NCBI GenBank assembly: GCA_965262425.1
Contig: OZ253536.1
Coordinates: forward strand, 2,170,001 to 2,234,000
Length of the DNA: 64,000 nucleotides
Direction of reading: 5' to 3'
Source: CAZOZZ01 sp965262425
GTDB lineage: Bacteria; Acidobacteriota; Terriglobia; 20CM-2-55-15
The notes beneath the pieces were generated by a model that saw nothing but the letters and a program-made list of their open reading frames with translations, was not told where the DNA came from and did no database searches. Shown here piece after piece: positions 42,888 through 51,167 of this stretch (positions are counted from its first letter, which is position 1; the number at the start of each line of letters is the position of its first letter). The position numbers and the translations under genes are program-made.

Positions 42888-43309
42888 CGGCGAGTCCGAT
42901 GAAGGTCGGGGCCATCGGTGCCCTCGCCTTCCTCGGCATGATCGACACGCTCTACCTCTCCATCTCCAGACGATCCGGTCCCATCCCGTGCCACATCACA
43001 AGCGGCTGCGAGGACGTGGTGACAAGCGTGTACTCCACGGTCGCCGGAATTCCCATCGCCTGGTTCGGCCTGGCGTTTTATCTCACGGTTTTCGGCGCAG
43101 CCGTATTCGAAGGATCCGGAAACACCGGCTCGATCCGCCTACTCCTCTGGCCCGCGACCCTGGCCCTGATCGCCTCAGCGACCCTGACCGGCATCCAGGC
43201 ATTTGTCCTCGAAGCCTACTGCGAGTACTGCCTCGGCTCGGCAGCACTATCGACAGGAATTTTCTTTCTGGTAGTCAGTTCGCGGGGTGGACCGAGGGCC
43301 GCGGAGTAA
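42884..43309 (+). CDS. Vitamin K epoxide reductase (VKOR) family membrane protein
   Basis: A 141-residue four-TM protein. CHITSGCEDVVTSVYSTVAGIP carries the loop cysteines and the VKOR Ser/Thr region, and EAYCEYCLGSAAL has the CxxC active site in the last TM. Bacterial VKOR reoxidises DsbA-like partners and passes electrons to quinone, replacing DsbB. It is coupled by ATGA to the truncated dsbA-like gene, its natural partner. ATG 42899 is an alternative start. The operon has lost its promoter and partner through the ISL3-linked deletion unless transcription comes from the IS. Confidence 0.85.
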   Translation: MTASPMKVGAIGALAFLGMIDTLYLSISRRSGPIPCHITSGCEDVVTSVYSTVAGIPIAWFGLAFYLTVFGAAVFEGSGNTGSIRLLLWPATLALIASATLTGIQAFVLEAYCEYCLGSAALSTGIFFLVVSSRGGPRAAE

Positions 43310-43311
43310 GA

Positions 43312-43480
43312 CGTCGACGCAAAGACGCAGAGGCGCAAAGACAATTCTTGCCAACTCCGCGTCCTTAGCGTCTCCGCTTTGATACCCTGACCCTTCTCGC
43401 TCTAACGAAGACTACAGGCCAACCTCAATCCGACGGCCAGGCAAGACAAGAAACTCTGCGTCTCTGCGCCTCTGCGTCGA
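43312..43480. repeat. CGCAGAGG-type palindromic repeat
   Basis: The left arm begins TCGACGCAAAGACGCAGAGG two bases after the VKOR stop, and the right arm at 43454-43480 ends CTCTGCGTCGA. About 110 bases lie between the arms, including a second-level inverted piece (CTCCGCGTCCTTAGCGTCTC). No gene. Confidence 0.8.
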
Positions 43481-43491
43481 GATCCCTTTCT

Positions 43492-44451
43492 TCATTGGGG
43501 CGAGCGGAACCACTGGGGGTGCGCGGCGTCGGGACCGGGTGCGACCATCAGTTCGCCGTTGTCCAGGACGGCCATGCCGTGAACACCGGTGACTTCCACA
43601 TAGCCGAGCAGGTCCCCGGTGGCGCGGTCGATCTTCATCAACCAGCCGGGGGACATGTTCCTCTCGTTACTGTGCTGGGTGGCAAGCCAGACCGCTCCGG
43701 GTGTCAGATACAGCCCGAAGGTCTTGCCGTACTGGGTCCATTCGCCGAGAAACTTCCCATCGAGGTCGAAGCGCTGGATCCGGCCGTTCTCGCGGTCGGC
43801 GACGTAAACGATACCGTCGTCGACAGCGATCGAGTGCGGCAGACGGAACTGCCCGGGACCAGTCCCGGCACTCCCCCATTCGCGGACCTTTCTGCCGTCG
43901 GCGGTGTATTCCAGTATCCTCGCGTTCCGATAACCGTCGGATATGAAAATACTACCGTTGGGACCGAAGGCGACGTCGCTGGTTCCGCAGAACGCGCCGA
44001 GGCAATCTTCCGGCTGCCCGCCTACGGAAACCTCCATCAGGATCTCACCCTCGGGACTGTACTTGATCACCATGGAGCTTTTCGCGTCCGCCGTCCAGAT
44101 GTTGCCTTCCGGACCGATACGAATGGCATGGGGTGTCTGGTACAGGCCTTTACCCCAGGACCTCACGACATGCCCCGCGCGATCCAGCACGACGACCGGG
44201 TCCGCGTCGTCACCCCGTTGGAGCAGGTAGGTCAGCTTGTCGTCAGCCGCGACCCAAGACACCATCCCCATCTCCCAACCATCCGCTGGAGGAGTGGCCA
44301 GGATTTCGGTCGCTTCGAGTGGAAGCTTTTCCGTTTGACTGAGAATTGAACGTAACTCGGCCGCCCGAGCATCCAGTGCCGGGCTGGCGTTCTGGAAGCC
44401 AAGTGCCAGCCAGACAAGATAGACAAAAGGTTTGATCAACATGGCCGGCAC
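43492..44451 (-). CDS. Exported NHL-repeat six-bladed propeller protein
   Basis: A 319-residue protein with an N-terminal hydrophobic signal (FVYLVWLALG). NHL blades include HAIRIGPEGNIWTADAKS, SDVAFGPNGSIFISDGY, FRLPHSIAVDDGIVYVADRE and HGMAVLDNGELMVA. The arrangement resembles the peptidyl-alpha-hydroxyglycine lyase (PAL)-like subgroup, but I cannot confirm the PAL metal ligands. It is probably a periplasmic binding or lyase-like protein. Flanked on both sides by CGCAGAGG palindromes. Confidence 0.78.
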   Translation of the reverse strand: MPAMLIKPFVYLVWLALGFQNASPALDARAAELRSILSQTEKLPLEATEILATPPADGWEMGMVSWVAADDKLTYLLQRGDDADPVVVLDRAGHVVRSWGKGLYQTPHAIRIGPEGNIWTADAKSSMVIKYSPEGEILMEVSVGGQPEDCLGAFCGTSDVAFGPNGSIFISDGYRNARILEYTADGRKVREWGSAGTGPGQFRLPHSIAVDDGIVYVADRENGRIQRFDLDGKFLGEWTQYGKTFGLYLTPGAVWLATQHSNERNMSPGWLMKIDRATGDLLGYVEVTGVHGMAVLDNGELMVAPGPDAAHPQWFRSPQ

Positions 44452-44510
44452 TCTATCACACGGTAATTCCGGGGGCTTGTAATTTCATGGGGGAAGGGGA
44501 GTAGAGACAT

Positions 44511-44664
44511 GGACGCAGAGGCGCAGAGAAACGTCTATTTTCTTCTATCTCCGCGTCGATTAGGTGAATCCCAAATCCTCTCGCCATATGGAAACCCACA
44601 GGCCAGGCAAAGTCTGCCGGAAAGCAAGACATCCAACTCTGCGCCTCTGCGCCTCTGCGTCGAA
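44511..44664. repeat. CGCAGAGG-type palindromic repeat
   Basis: Left arm GGACGCAGAGGCGCAGAGA (about 44511-44529) and right arm CTCTGCGCCTCTGCGCCTCT...GCGTCGA (about 44636-44664). The spacer has AGGCCAGGCAAAGTC, close to CGGCCAGGCAAGACA in the previous copy, so the spacers are related too. Confidence 0.8.
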
Positions 44665-44689
44665 GTCCTTTCTTCTCCCGGTGAGGGAC

Positions 44690-45778
44690 TTACGTATCCG
44701 CGTAGACTCCGGTCAGGGCGGACTCCGGGGCGGGCATGCAGTTGTCGCGGCTTTCGAGGGCCTCTTTTTCGGCCTGGGCAAGTTCCTCGATCACGCGGTC
44801 TTCGGCGGATTCGAGGACGGATTGGTTGATTCCGGTGCTTTCCAGGTAGGCTTCGAATGTGCCGATGGGATCCCGCTTGCCCCAGGTCTCGAACACGGCG
44901 TTCCCGAAGGTGTCCCGGGCTTCACGTTCATCGTGCGTGGCGTGTCCGCCCATGCGGAAGGTTTCGGCGAAGATGATGGCGGGGCCGCCGCCGTTACGGG
45001 CATGGTCGGCGGCGAGTTTCGTCGCGGCGAAGGTATCCAGCACATTGTTGCCATCGCACGCGAAGCCGGCCACACCGTATGCTTTGCTCCACGCCCGAAA
45101 CGGACCCACCTGATGCGCATCGAATCGGGTTCCGAGGGCGACCTGGTTGTTCTGGAAGACGAACAGGACGGGAACTCGGAGGACAGCGGCCATGTTGACG
45201 CCTTCATGACAGGCCGTGGTCTTGGTCGCCCCGTCACCGATCCAGGACAACACCACGCGGCGTTCGTTGCGATTATTGAAAGCCAGACCGACTCCCGGGA
45301 TCACCGCTCCGAGCGAACCGACCTGACTGGGCGGGGCGATCACACCATACTTCAGCCCTCCGACGTGAACGTCCTTTCCCCGGCTGGGGGAATCCTCGGT
45401 CGCCAGGTATTCCCGCAACATGTCGGCGACAGGCATTCCCATTTCGTGGCAGGCGCCGGCGTTCCGAATCATCGGCGCTACCAGGTCGCAGCTTCGGTCC
45501 AACGCATGGACGTTTCCGACCGTAACCGCTTCTTCCCCCGTACCAAGCCACGCCTTTGAAAGAACACCCTGCTTCACCCAACGCCTCAGCGTGATGTCGT
45601 GAAGACGGAACCGCAGCATCCCGGAATAGAGATCGAGCAGGGTGACCTCACTCATTTCCCTGACAATCGCCTGACGCTCCGAATCGGCTGCCAGAGTTCG
45701 GTGATAGTCCTCCATCACCGCGGAATCGGGCTGCCAGTCGACATATTCCTCAGGGTCGAACATCGGATATCTGCGCAT
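44690..45778 (-). CDS. 2-oxo acid dehydrogenase E1 component, alpha subunit
   Basis: A 362-residue thiamine-diphosphate enzyme subunit. The TPP/Mg motif is SWIGDGATKTTACHEGVNMAAVL to FVFQNNQ. Other segments are the phosphorylation-loop-like TFRMGGHATHDE and GLKYGVIAPPSQVGSLGAVIPG. It belongs to the PdhA/BkdA group, which decarboxylates pyruvate or branched-chain 2-oxo acids together with a beta subunit and E2. Neither partner is in the window, so substrate and complex are open. The start at ATG 45778 (MRRYPMFDPEEYVDW) is the usual form. Confidence 0.88.
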   Translation of the reverse strand: MRRYPMFDPEEYVDWQPDSAVMEDYHRTLAADSERQAIVREMSEVTLLDLYSGMLRFRLHDITLRRWVKQGVLSKAWLGTGEEAVTVGNVHALDRSCDLVAPMIRNAGACHEMGMPVADMLREYLATEDSPSRGKDVHVGGLKYGVIAPPSQVGSLGAVIPGVGLAFNNRNERRVVLSWIGDGATKTTACHEGVNMAAVLRVPVLFVFQNNQVALGTRFDAHQVGPFRAWSKAYGVAGFACDGNNVLDTFAATKLAADHARNGGGPAIIFAETFRMGGHATHDEREARDTFGNAVFETWGKRDPIGTFEAYLESTGINQSVLESAEDRVIEELAQAEKEALESRDNCMPAPESALTGVYADT

Positions 45779-45827
45779 AGGGGGTCAGTTTACTACAGAC
45801 GCGGGTCGGCGGTATGGGAAGGGGGGC

Positions 45828-45880
45828 GAGGTCCGAGGTCCAGAGGCGGACGCGGATTACGCAGATGGGTGGGGGAAGGG
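45828..45880. repeat. GAGGTCCGAGGTCC and ACGCAGATGG repeat fragments
   Basis: Short stretch joining GCGAGGTCCGAGGTCCAGAG with GATTACGCAGATGGGTGGG, members of two repeat types seen near 6257 and 3971. It lies between the E1-alpha gene start and the 3' end of the aminotransferase gene. Confidence 0.5.
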
Positions 45881-45935
45881 GAGTGGCATGGAGCCGGAGA
45901 GCGGACTGGACGCTCTCCGGCTCACATGACCAGGG

Positions 45936-47078
45936 CTAGGCGCCGGCGGCCTGGGAGTCGGCGGGGCCCATGACTTCGTTCCAGACTTCCATGAACCGAT
46001 CCATCTCGGATTCGGTACCCACGGAGATACGGAGGTGTTCGGTCATCGGCGGGAATCGCCTGCCGATCTCGACATTGCGCTCCCGGAACGCCCGTCGGAC
46101 CGGATCGATGTCGCGTCCAATGCCAACCATGAAGAAGTTGGTCTCCGATGGGATCACTTCGTAACCCAGATCGCCCAACTGTCCCATGACGCGTTTCTTG
46201 ATGCTGTTGTTCAACTGAATAACGCGTGCCTCGGTCTCGGGCTCGGCCAGAGCCTTAACGCCCGCGGATTTCGCAATCACGTTGATGCTTCCCAGGTTAA
46301 AGGGACGCATCCGCGAGATCAGTTCCGGTTTCGCGATTCCGTAGCCAAGACGTAAGCCAGCAATCCCGTAAACCTTCGAGAACGTTCGCGTCACGATGAC
46401 GTTTCGGCCTTCCTTGACGTACTTGATGGCGCTCGAATAGGCCGGGTCTTCGACGAAGTGGTGATACGCCTCATCGATCACGACAATCATGTTTTCGGGA
46501 ATACTGTCGAGAAGTTCTTTGATCTCGGCGTCACTGACGATCGTGCCGGTAGGGTTATTCGGGTTACAGATATAGATGAACCGCGTGTCGAAGTTGACTG
46601 CATGCGCCATGGCGTGCAGATCGTGGCGATAGTCCGACGTCAGTGGAATGATGTTTCCTTCCGCATGCGTGTTGGTCAGGTACCGGTAGGTGGTCTCGTA
46701 CGTCGGCTCGACGCCGATAATGTTTCCACCGCCTTGAAGGAAGGCGTCATCGATGGTCTTGAGGGTTTCCGTGGATCCCGCACCGAGCAGTATATTGTTG
46801 GTTTCGAGGCCGTGGTGCTCGGCGATCGCATTCATAATCCCATTCGAGCCGATGTACATATGGGACTCTTCGAAAGCTTTCGTCATCGCTTCCCGGACGC
46901 CTTCGGAGGGACCGTAGGGATTCTCGTTGTTACTGATCTTGACGTAGCCCGCCGGTCGTGCCGTTCGTTGGGCCGGCGCGCCCACCAGTTCGATGGCTGG
47001 CTTCATTCCTACGTAGGTCAGCGCGGTTGCAACGCCACCCATGAATTTCCGGCGCGAAACGCCTCGGTTCTGGTTCAT
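45936..47078 (-). CDS. Tat-exported PLP aminotransferase (HisC-like)
   Basis: A 380-residue fold-type I aminotransferase. The N-terminus NQNRGVSRRKFMGGVATAL is a twin-arginine signal (SRRKFMG), so the enzyme should be folded with its cofactor and exported. The PLP domain has AGSTETLKTIDDAF, NPNNPTGTIVSD, VVIDEAYHHF and the Schiff-base Lys in TRTFSKVYGIAGLRLGYG. Similarity is to histidinol-phosphate aminotransferases, but histidine biosynthesis is cytoplasmic, so an extracytoplasmic amino-acid or amine substrate is more likely. It is divergent from ccmE. Confidence 0.85.
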   Translation of the reverse strand: MNQNRGVSRRKFMGGVATALTYVGMKPAIELVGAPAQRTARPAGYVKISNNENPYGPSEGVREAMTKAFEESHMYIGSNGIMNAIAEHHGLETNNILLGAGSTETLKTIDDAFLQGGGNIIGVEPTYETTYRYLTNTHAEGNIIPLTSDYRHDLHAMAHAVNFDTRFIYICNPNNPTGTIVSDAEIKELLDSIPENMIVVIDEAYHHFVEDPAYSSAIKYVKEGRNVIVTRTFSKVYGIAGLRLGYGIAKPELISRMRPFNLGSINVIAKSAGVKALAEPETEARVIQLNNSIKKRVMGQLGDLGYEVIPSETNFFMVGIGRDIDPVRRAFRERNVEIGRRFPPMTEHLRISVGTESEMDRFMEVWNEVMGPADSQAAGA

Positions 47079-47162
47079 GCTCTCCTCCCCGCTAGAAATC
47101 TAAACGTTTGGCCAAAGTGATCGTCAGAAGATATTCCTGAGCCATTCTAAAGATAAGGCTGA

Positions 47163-47168
47163 TATAAT
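47163..47168 (+). promoter_or_regulatory. -10 box TATAAT upstream of ccmE
   Basis: Perfect TATAAT 31 bases before the ccmE ATG, followed by TTAGGAGAGG as ribosome site. No good -35 at the right spacing is seen. Confidence 0.5.
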
Positions 47169-47198
47169 ACCAGCAACATATTAGGAGAGGCTAAGACT

Positions 47199-47648
47199 AT
47201 GAAGCGCAAGCAACTTAAGTTCGTTGTCGGCCCGGTGGCGGTTGTCATGACCCTTGCGTTTATCGCATTTTCCGCCTTCGACGACAATAAGGCTTACTTC
47301 CAGACCATTCCCGAACTCTACCAGATGGCCGAGGAAGGCACTCTCGAAGGCAAACGATTGAAAGTGGTTGGGGAAGTCCTCCCCGGGTCGATCAATCGCG
47401 GAGACGATTTCACGGACTTCGTAATCGGTTTCGAAAACCAGACCATGGCGATCCACTACGTCGGCAAGGACCCCTTGCCGGACACCTTCCGCGATTACGC
47501 CGAGGCGGTCGTCGACGGCCAGTACAGTGGAGATGGCCTCTTCACGGGAACGAAATTGCAGGCCAAGTGTTCTTCCAAGTATGAACGCGAGCTCGAAGCC
47601 GGTGTGGTCCCCGGAGTGACGGCTCTAGCTCCCCCAAACGGGTCCTAA
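47199..47648 (+). CDS. ccmE: Cytochrome c maturation heme chaperone CcmE (Cys variant)
   Basis: A 149-residue protein with one N-terminal TM anchor (VVGPVAVVMTLAFIAFS) and a periplasmic OB-fold. It receives heme from CcmABCD and hands it to CcmF. The heme-binding motif is CSSKY (Cys124, Tyr128), the CxxxY form, not HxxxY as in E. coli. CxxxY CcmE is known from archaea and Desulfovibrio-type System I variants. It heads the ccm cluster; ccmF starts five bases after its stop. Confidence 0.9.
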   Translation: MKRKQLKFVVGPVAVVMTLAFIAFSAFDDNKAYFQTIPELYQMAEEGTLEGKRLKVVGEVLPGSINRGDDFTDFVIGFENQTMAIHYVGKDPLPDTFRDYAEAVVDGQYSGDGLFTGTKLQAKCSSKYERELEAGVVPGVTALAPPNGS

Positions 47649-47652
47649 GCAT

Positions 47653-49686
47653 ATGGCACAATTCGGGCAATTTTCCCTTGCCCTGGCCTTTGTCCTGGCG
47701 ATTTATTCCATCGTCACTTCTCTGGCCGGCATTCGTGTAAAGAATGATCGCTTGATCGCCAGCGGGCGGAACGCCGCGCTGGGAGTCTCGGCATGTCTGA
47801 CCACCGCTCTGTTTGCCCTCGGGTACCTGTTCCTGGTCAGCGATTTCTCAATCGAATACGTCGCCGCGAACTCCAACCGGGATCTACCGATCTTCTACAA
47901 GATATCGGCCATCTGGGGCGGACAGGAAGGTTCACTTTTGTTCTGGGTCTGGGTCCTGGGCGTCTATTCCGCCCTTGTCCTGATCCAGAACCGCCGGAAA
48001 CATCTGGCGATGATGCCTTACGTAACCGCGGTGCTCATGGCCAGCGCCCTGTTTTTTGTGGCTATGGACCTGTTCATTGCCAACCCCTTCAACGAACTTG
48101 TCACGGTCCTGCCTGATGGAACAAGGATCGGCTTCGCCGCCGCTGACGGTCGTGGCCTCAATCCCCTGCTGCAGTATGTCCTGATGGTGATCCACCCGCC
48201 GATCCTCTACATAGGATTCGTCGGTTTCGCCGTCCCGTTCGCGTTCGCCATCGGCGCTATGGCCAGCCGGCAACTGGGAGACACATGGATCCGCACGACC
48301 CGGCGCTGGACGATGGTTGCGTGGTTCTTCCTCGGTACGGGTATCCTGCTGGGCGGAAAATGGGCATACGTCGAGTTGGGCTGGGGTGGCTATTGGGCCT
48401 GGGATCCGGTGGAGAATGCTTCCCTGATGCCCTGGCTGGTCGGGACCGCTTTCCTGCACTCGGTCATGATCCAGGAAAAGAAAGGCATGATGAAGGTCTG
48501 GAACATGGTCCTGGTCATCATGGCCTACACCATGTCGGTGTTCGGAACTTTCCTGACACGTAGCGGGATCGTGTCGTCCGTGCACGCGTTTGCCCAGTCC
48601 TCTATCGGCGGATACTTTCTGGCCTTTATCGTCATCGTCGTATCGGGGTCTTTCTACCTGATGTCGGACCGGATGAGCTACCTCAAGAGCGAGAACAGCA
48701 TGGAGTCGGTGGTGTCTCGAGAGAGCGCCTTCATGTTCAACAACCTGCTCTTCATCGCCGCGTGCTTCGCGGTGTTCTGGGGCACGATGCTTCCCGTTTT
48801 TTCCGAATGGATCCAGGGAACCAAGATCACTGTCGGCCCACCGTGGTTCAACCAGGTCAACGTCCCGATCGGTCTGGGGCTCCTTTTCCTGGCCGGAGTC
48901 GGGCCGATGCTTGCCTGGAGGAGGACGTCGCTCAATGCGTTAAAACGGGCGTTCACGATTCCTGCCGCCGGCGCGCTCGCCGGTGGCGTCGTTTTCTTCC
49001 TGATGGGGTTCAACCACCCGTACGCGCTGATGTCGCTGACCTTGTCGACGTTTGTCGCCCTGACCATCTTCCAGGAATTCTTCAAGGGCGCAAGGGCGCG
49101 GAGTGCGAGTCTGGGTGAGAACTTCGCGGAAGCCCTCGTCAACCTCACGCTGAGGAACACGCGACGATACGGCGGGTATGTGGTTCACTTCGGGATCGTG
49201 TTGATCTTCGTCGGTTTTGCCGGGCAGGCGTTTAACACCGATGTCCAGGAAGAAGTCGGCATCGGCGATACGATGACGCTCAATCAGTACACGCTCCGGG
49301 TCGAAAACCTTCGCTCCGTGGACCTTGCCAACTACAACAGCCGTCAGGCGATCGTGGGATTGTATAAAAACGGCGAAAAGGTCGCGGTCATGTACCCGGA
49401 ACAACGGTTTTACTTTGCCAGTGAGCAACAAACGACAGAGCCCTCCATCCGGTCGACGCTCAAGGAGGACCTTTATGTCGTGTTCGCCGGGACCTCCAGG
49501 GACGGAACACGGGTGATCTTGCAGGTCTACCTCAACCCGCTTGTGATGTGGGTCTGGATTGGAGGAATCGTACTTGGGCTGGGCACCATGATCGCGATGC
49601 TACCGAATAAGAGGACTTCCCCGTCCAAGCATCAGAAGCCGGAACGTTCGGAGAAAACGAAAGATGACGAAAAGGTCCACGCATAA
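47653..49686 (+). CDS. ccmF: Heme lyase CcmF
   Basis: A 677-residue polytopic protein (about 14-15 TM). The heme-handling WWD domain is WGGYWAWDPVENASLMPW; conserved flanking His sit in MVIHPPILYIGF and FLHSVMI. A large periplasmic region near the C-terminus (DVQEEVGIGDTMTLNQYTL) precedes the last TM. It ligates heme to apocytochrome CxxCH motifs. It overlaps ccmH by 23 bases. Confidence 0.95.
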   Translation: MAQFGQFSLALAFVLAIYSIVTSLAGIRVKNDRLIASGRNAALGVSACLTTALFALGYLFLVSDFSIEYVAANSNRDLPIFYKISAIWGGQEGSLLFWVWVLGVYSALVLIQNRRKHLAMMPYVTAVLMASALFFVAMDLFIANPFNELVTVLPDGTRIGFAAADGRGLNPLLQYVLMVIHPPILYIGFVGFAVPFAFAIGAMASRQLGDTWIRTTRRWTMVAWFFLGTGILLGGKWAYVELGWGGYWAWDPVENASLMPWLVGTAFLHSVMIQEKKGMMKVWNMVLVIMAYTMSVFGTFLTRSGIVSSVHAFAQSSIGGYFLAFIVIVVSGSFYLMSDRMSYLKSENSMESVVSRESAFMFNNLLFIAACFAVFWGTMLPVFSEWIQGTKITVGPPWFNQVNVPIGLGLLFLAGVGPMLAWRRTSLNALKRAFTIPAAGALAGGVVFFLMGFNHPYALMSLTLSTFVALTIFQEFFKGARARSASLGENFAEALVNLTLRNTRRYGGYVVHFGIVLIFVGFAGQAFNTDVQEEVGIGDTMTLNQYTLRVENLRSVDLANYNSRQAIVGLYKNGEKVAVMYPEQRFYFASEQQTTEPSIRSTLKEDLYVVFAGTSRDGTRVILQVYLNPLVMWVWIGGIVLGLGTMIAMLPNKRTSPSKHQKPERSEKTKDDEKVHA

Positions 49687-50155
49687 GGTCATTGGACTGT
49701 TCCTCCCTCTTTTGCTCGCGGGCGGAACTTCTTTCCCGTTGCGAGGGGCCGACCCCCGCGAGATCGATCGGGTCAGCGAGAACTTCATCTGTACCTGTAG
49801 TTGCGGGCAACTCCTGAGTTCCTGCAACATGATCGGCTGTTCGAATTCCGGGCCGATGCAGGCCGAAGTGGCTGCCTTTCTGGACGAGGGCAAGGACGAA
49901 AAAAGCATCGTGGATCTCTTCGTCGACAAATATGGTTTGACCGTCCTTTCGGCGCCACCGACCGCCGGGTGGTTCAACATATCCGCCTGGGCGATGCCCT
50001 TTGTGGCACTGCTGTTGGGTGTGGGTGTCGTGACCTACTTTGCACGAAGGTTTCGCGCTCGTTGGACCGCACCCGTAGCGGTCGCCGACACCGGCAGCAG
50101 CGACTTCCAACAGCGGCTGGCGGACGAACTCGCCGATTACACACCGGAAGACTGA
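49664..50155 (+). CDS. ccmH: CcmH-type thiol protein of cytochrome c maturation
   Basis: A 163-residue protein with signal peptide, a three-helix N-terminal CcmH domain and one C-terminal TM. Instead of the classical LRCxxCQ motif it has FICTCSCGQLLSSCNMIGC with Cys43, 45, 47, 54 and 59. This Cys-rich form is seen in CcmH/NrfF-like proteins of some non-proteobacteria. It should keep the apocytochrome CxxCH reduced for CcmF. GTG/ATG context: ATG 49664 lies within ccmF, implying coupling. Confidence 0.85.
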   Translation: MTKRSTHKVIGLFLPLLLAGGTSFPLRGADPREIDRVSENFICTCSCGQLLSSCNMIGCSNSGPMQAEVAAFLDEGKDEKSIVDLFVDKYGLTVLSAPPTAGWFNISAWAMPFVALLLGVGVVTYFARRFRARWTAPVAVADTGSSDFQQRLADELADYTPED

Positions 50156-50171
50156 TCGGGCGCGATCGAAG

Positions 50172-50588
50172 ATGATTTATCTATTGTCCGGCCTACTGAC
50201 TGGAGGCGTGCTCACGGCGGTCTGCTGGCCCCTGTTCGCCAAGGACAATTCCCTCGAATCCACAATTCTCGAAGAGACTGAATGGGATCTCCTGCAGCGT
50301 CGGAAGGAGGTCATGCTCGGCAACATCCAGGATCTGGATTTCGAGCACAAGTGTGGAAAGCTCTCCGATGAAGACTACCAGTCCCTTCGCGAGGAAATGG
50401 CCGGGGAGGTCGGCGTTGTCCTGGACCAGATTGACCAACTTGAAGCCTCCCAAGATCTGGATGCCTTGATTCGCCGCGAGGTTTCTTCCCGAAAGAAAAA
50501 GACGGTCGACACCGGGACATGCCCGGAATGCAACCACCAGAACGTGGGGAAGAACAAGTTCTGCGCGGAATGCGGAGCGAAGTTGTAA
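50172..50588 (+). CDS. Membrane protein with C-terminal zinc ribbon (CcmI-like position)
   Basis: A 138-residue protein: one N-terminal TM (MIYLLSGLLTGGVLTAVCW), a coiled-coil middle (TEWDLLQRRKEVMLGNIQDLD...LSDEDYQSLREEM) and a zinc ribbon CPECNHQ...CAECG. The TM plus coiled-coil part resembles the N-terminal half of CcmI, which chaperones apocytochrome. The ribbon replaces the TPR half. It sits directly after ccmH, where ccmI often lies, so a role in cytochrome assembly is inferred. Confidence 0.7.
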   Translation: MIYLLSGLLTGGVLTAVCWPLFAKDNSLESTILEETEWDLLQRRKEVMLGNIQDLDFEHKCGKLSDEDYQSLREEMAGEVGVVLDQIDQLEASQDLDALIRREVSSRKKKTVDTGTCPECNHQNVGKNKFCAECGAKL

Positions 50589-50593
50589 CGTCG

Positions 50594-50980
50594 ATGCGCC
50601 GTCGAACACTCCTTGCTCTGACGTTCGTTCTGACCCTTACCGCACCGGCGCTGGCCCAGTCCCGGCCGATCGGAGTCCCCAACCCGATGGCGGCGCACAC
50701 CGTTTTCATCATCGTCATCACGGCCGCTTTCCTGACCTGGGCTGCGAGTTTCTCGGTCCAGATGATGAAGGAACGCCACACCCAGCGGAAGGGCCGCGAG
50801 GCCCTCCTCCATCGCAAAGAATCCGTCCTGAATCAGATCACGGAACTGGAAATGGCCATGGAATCGGGTACCATCAATGAGGGCCAGTACAAGAGGCGGA
50901 TGAAGGAAATGCGGGGTCAGCTGGCACGGGTGATCGGCAAGCTCCAGCCCAGAAGGGTCCAGAAGAAGAAACCCGCCTGA
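50594..50980 (+). CDS. Small exported membrane protein with coiled coil
   Basis: A 128-residue protein starting MRRRTLLALTF, with a signal peptide (ending PALAQ), one TM (HTVFIIVITAAFLTWAASF) and a charged coiled coil (LLHRKESVLNQITELEMAMESGTINE). The pattern matches the coiled-coil part of the previous protein (short helix, turn, IxExQY/ExxQYK), so the two may be related by duplication. The longer frame to 50519 overlaps the previous gene and is not preferred. It lies within the ccm cluster; function inferred from context only. Confidence 0.6.
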   Translation: MRRRTLLALTFVLTLTAPALAQSRPIGVPNPMAAHTVFIIVITAAFLTWAASFSVQMMKERHTQRKGREALLHRKESVLNQITELEMAMESGTINEGQYKRRMKEMRGQLARVIGKLQPRRVQKKKPA

Positions 50981-51167
50981 CACTGCCCAAGTCTGTGTGC
51001 GACCACCGATCTGGATTCCGAACCGGACCGAACCGGGACGGTGTGTGACTACGACATGCGTGGGGGGACCGGCCCGGCGTCCGCGCTCCCGATATCGATG
51101 ACAAACGTAACTGCAAGGGCTCTCATAAAAGCATGGTATTGAGCTGGGACGGTGGGCCCGACGCCAA

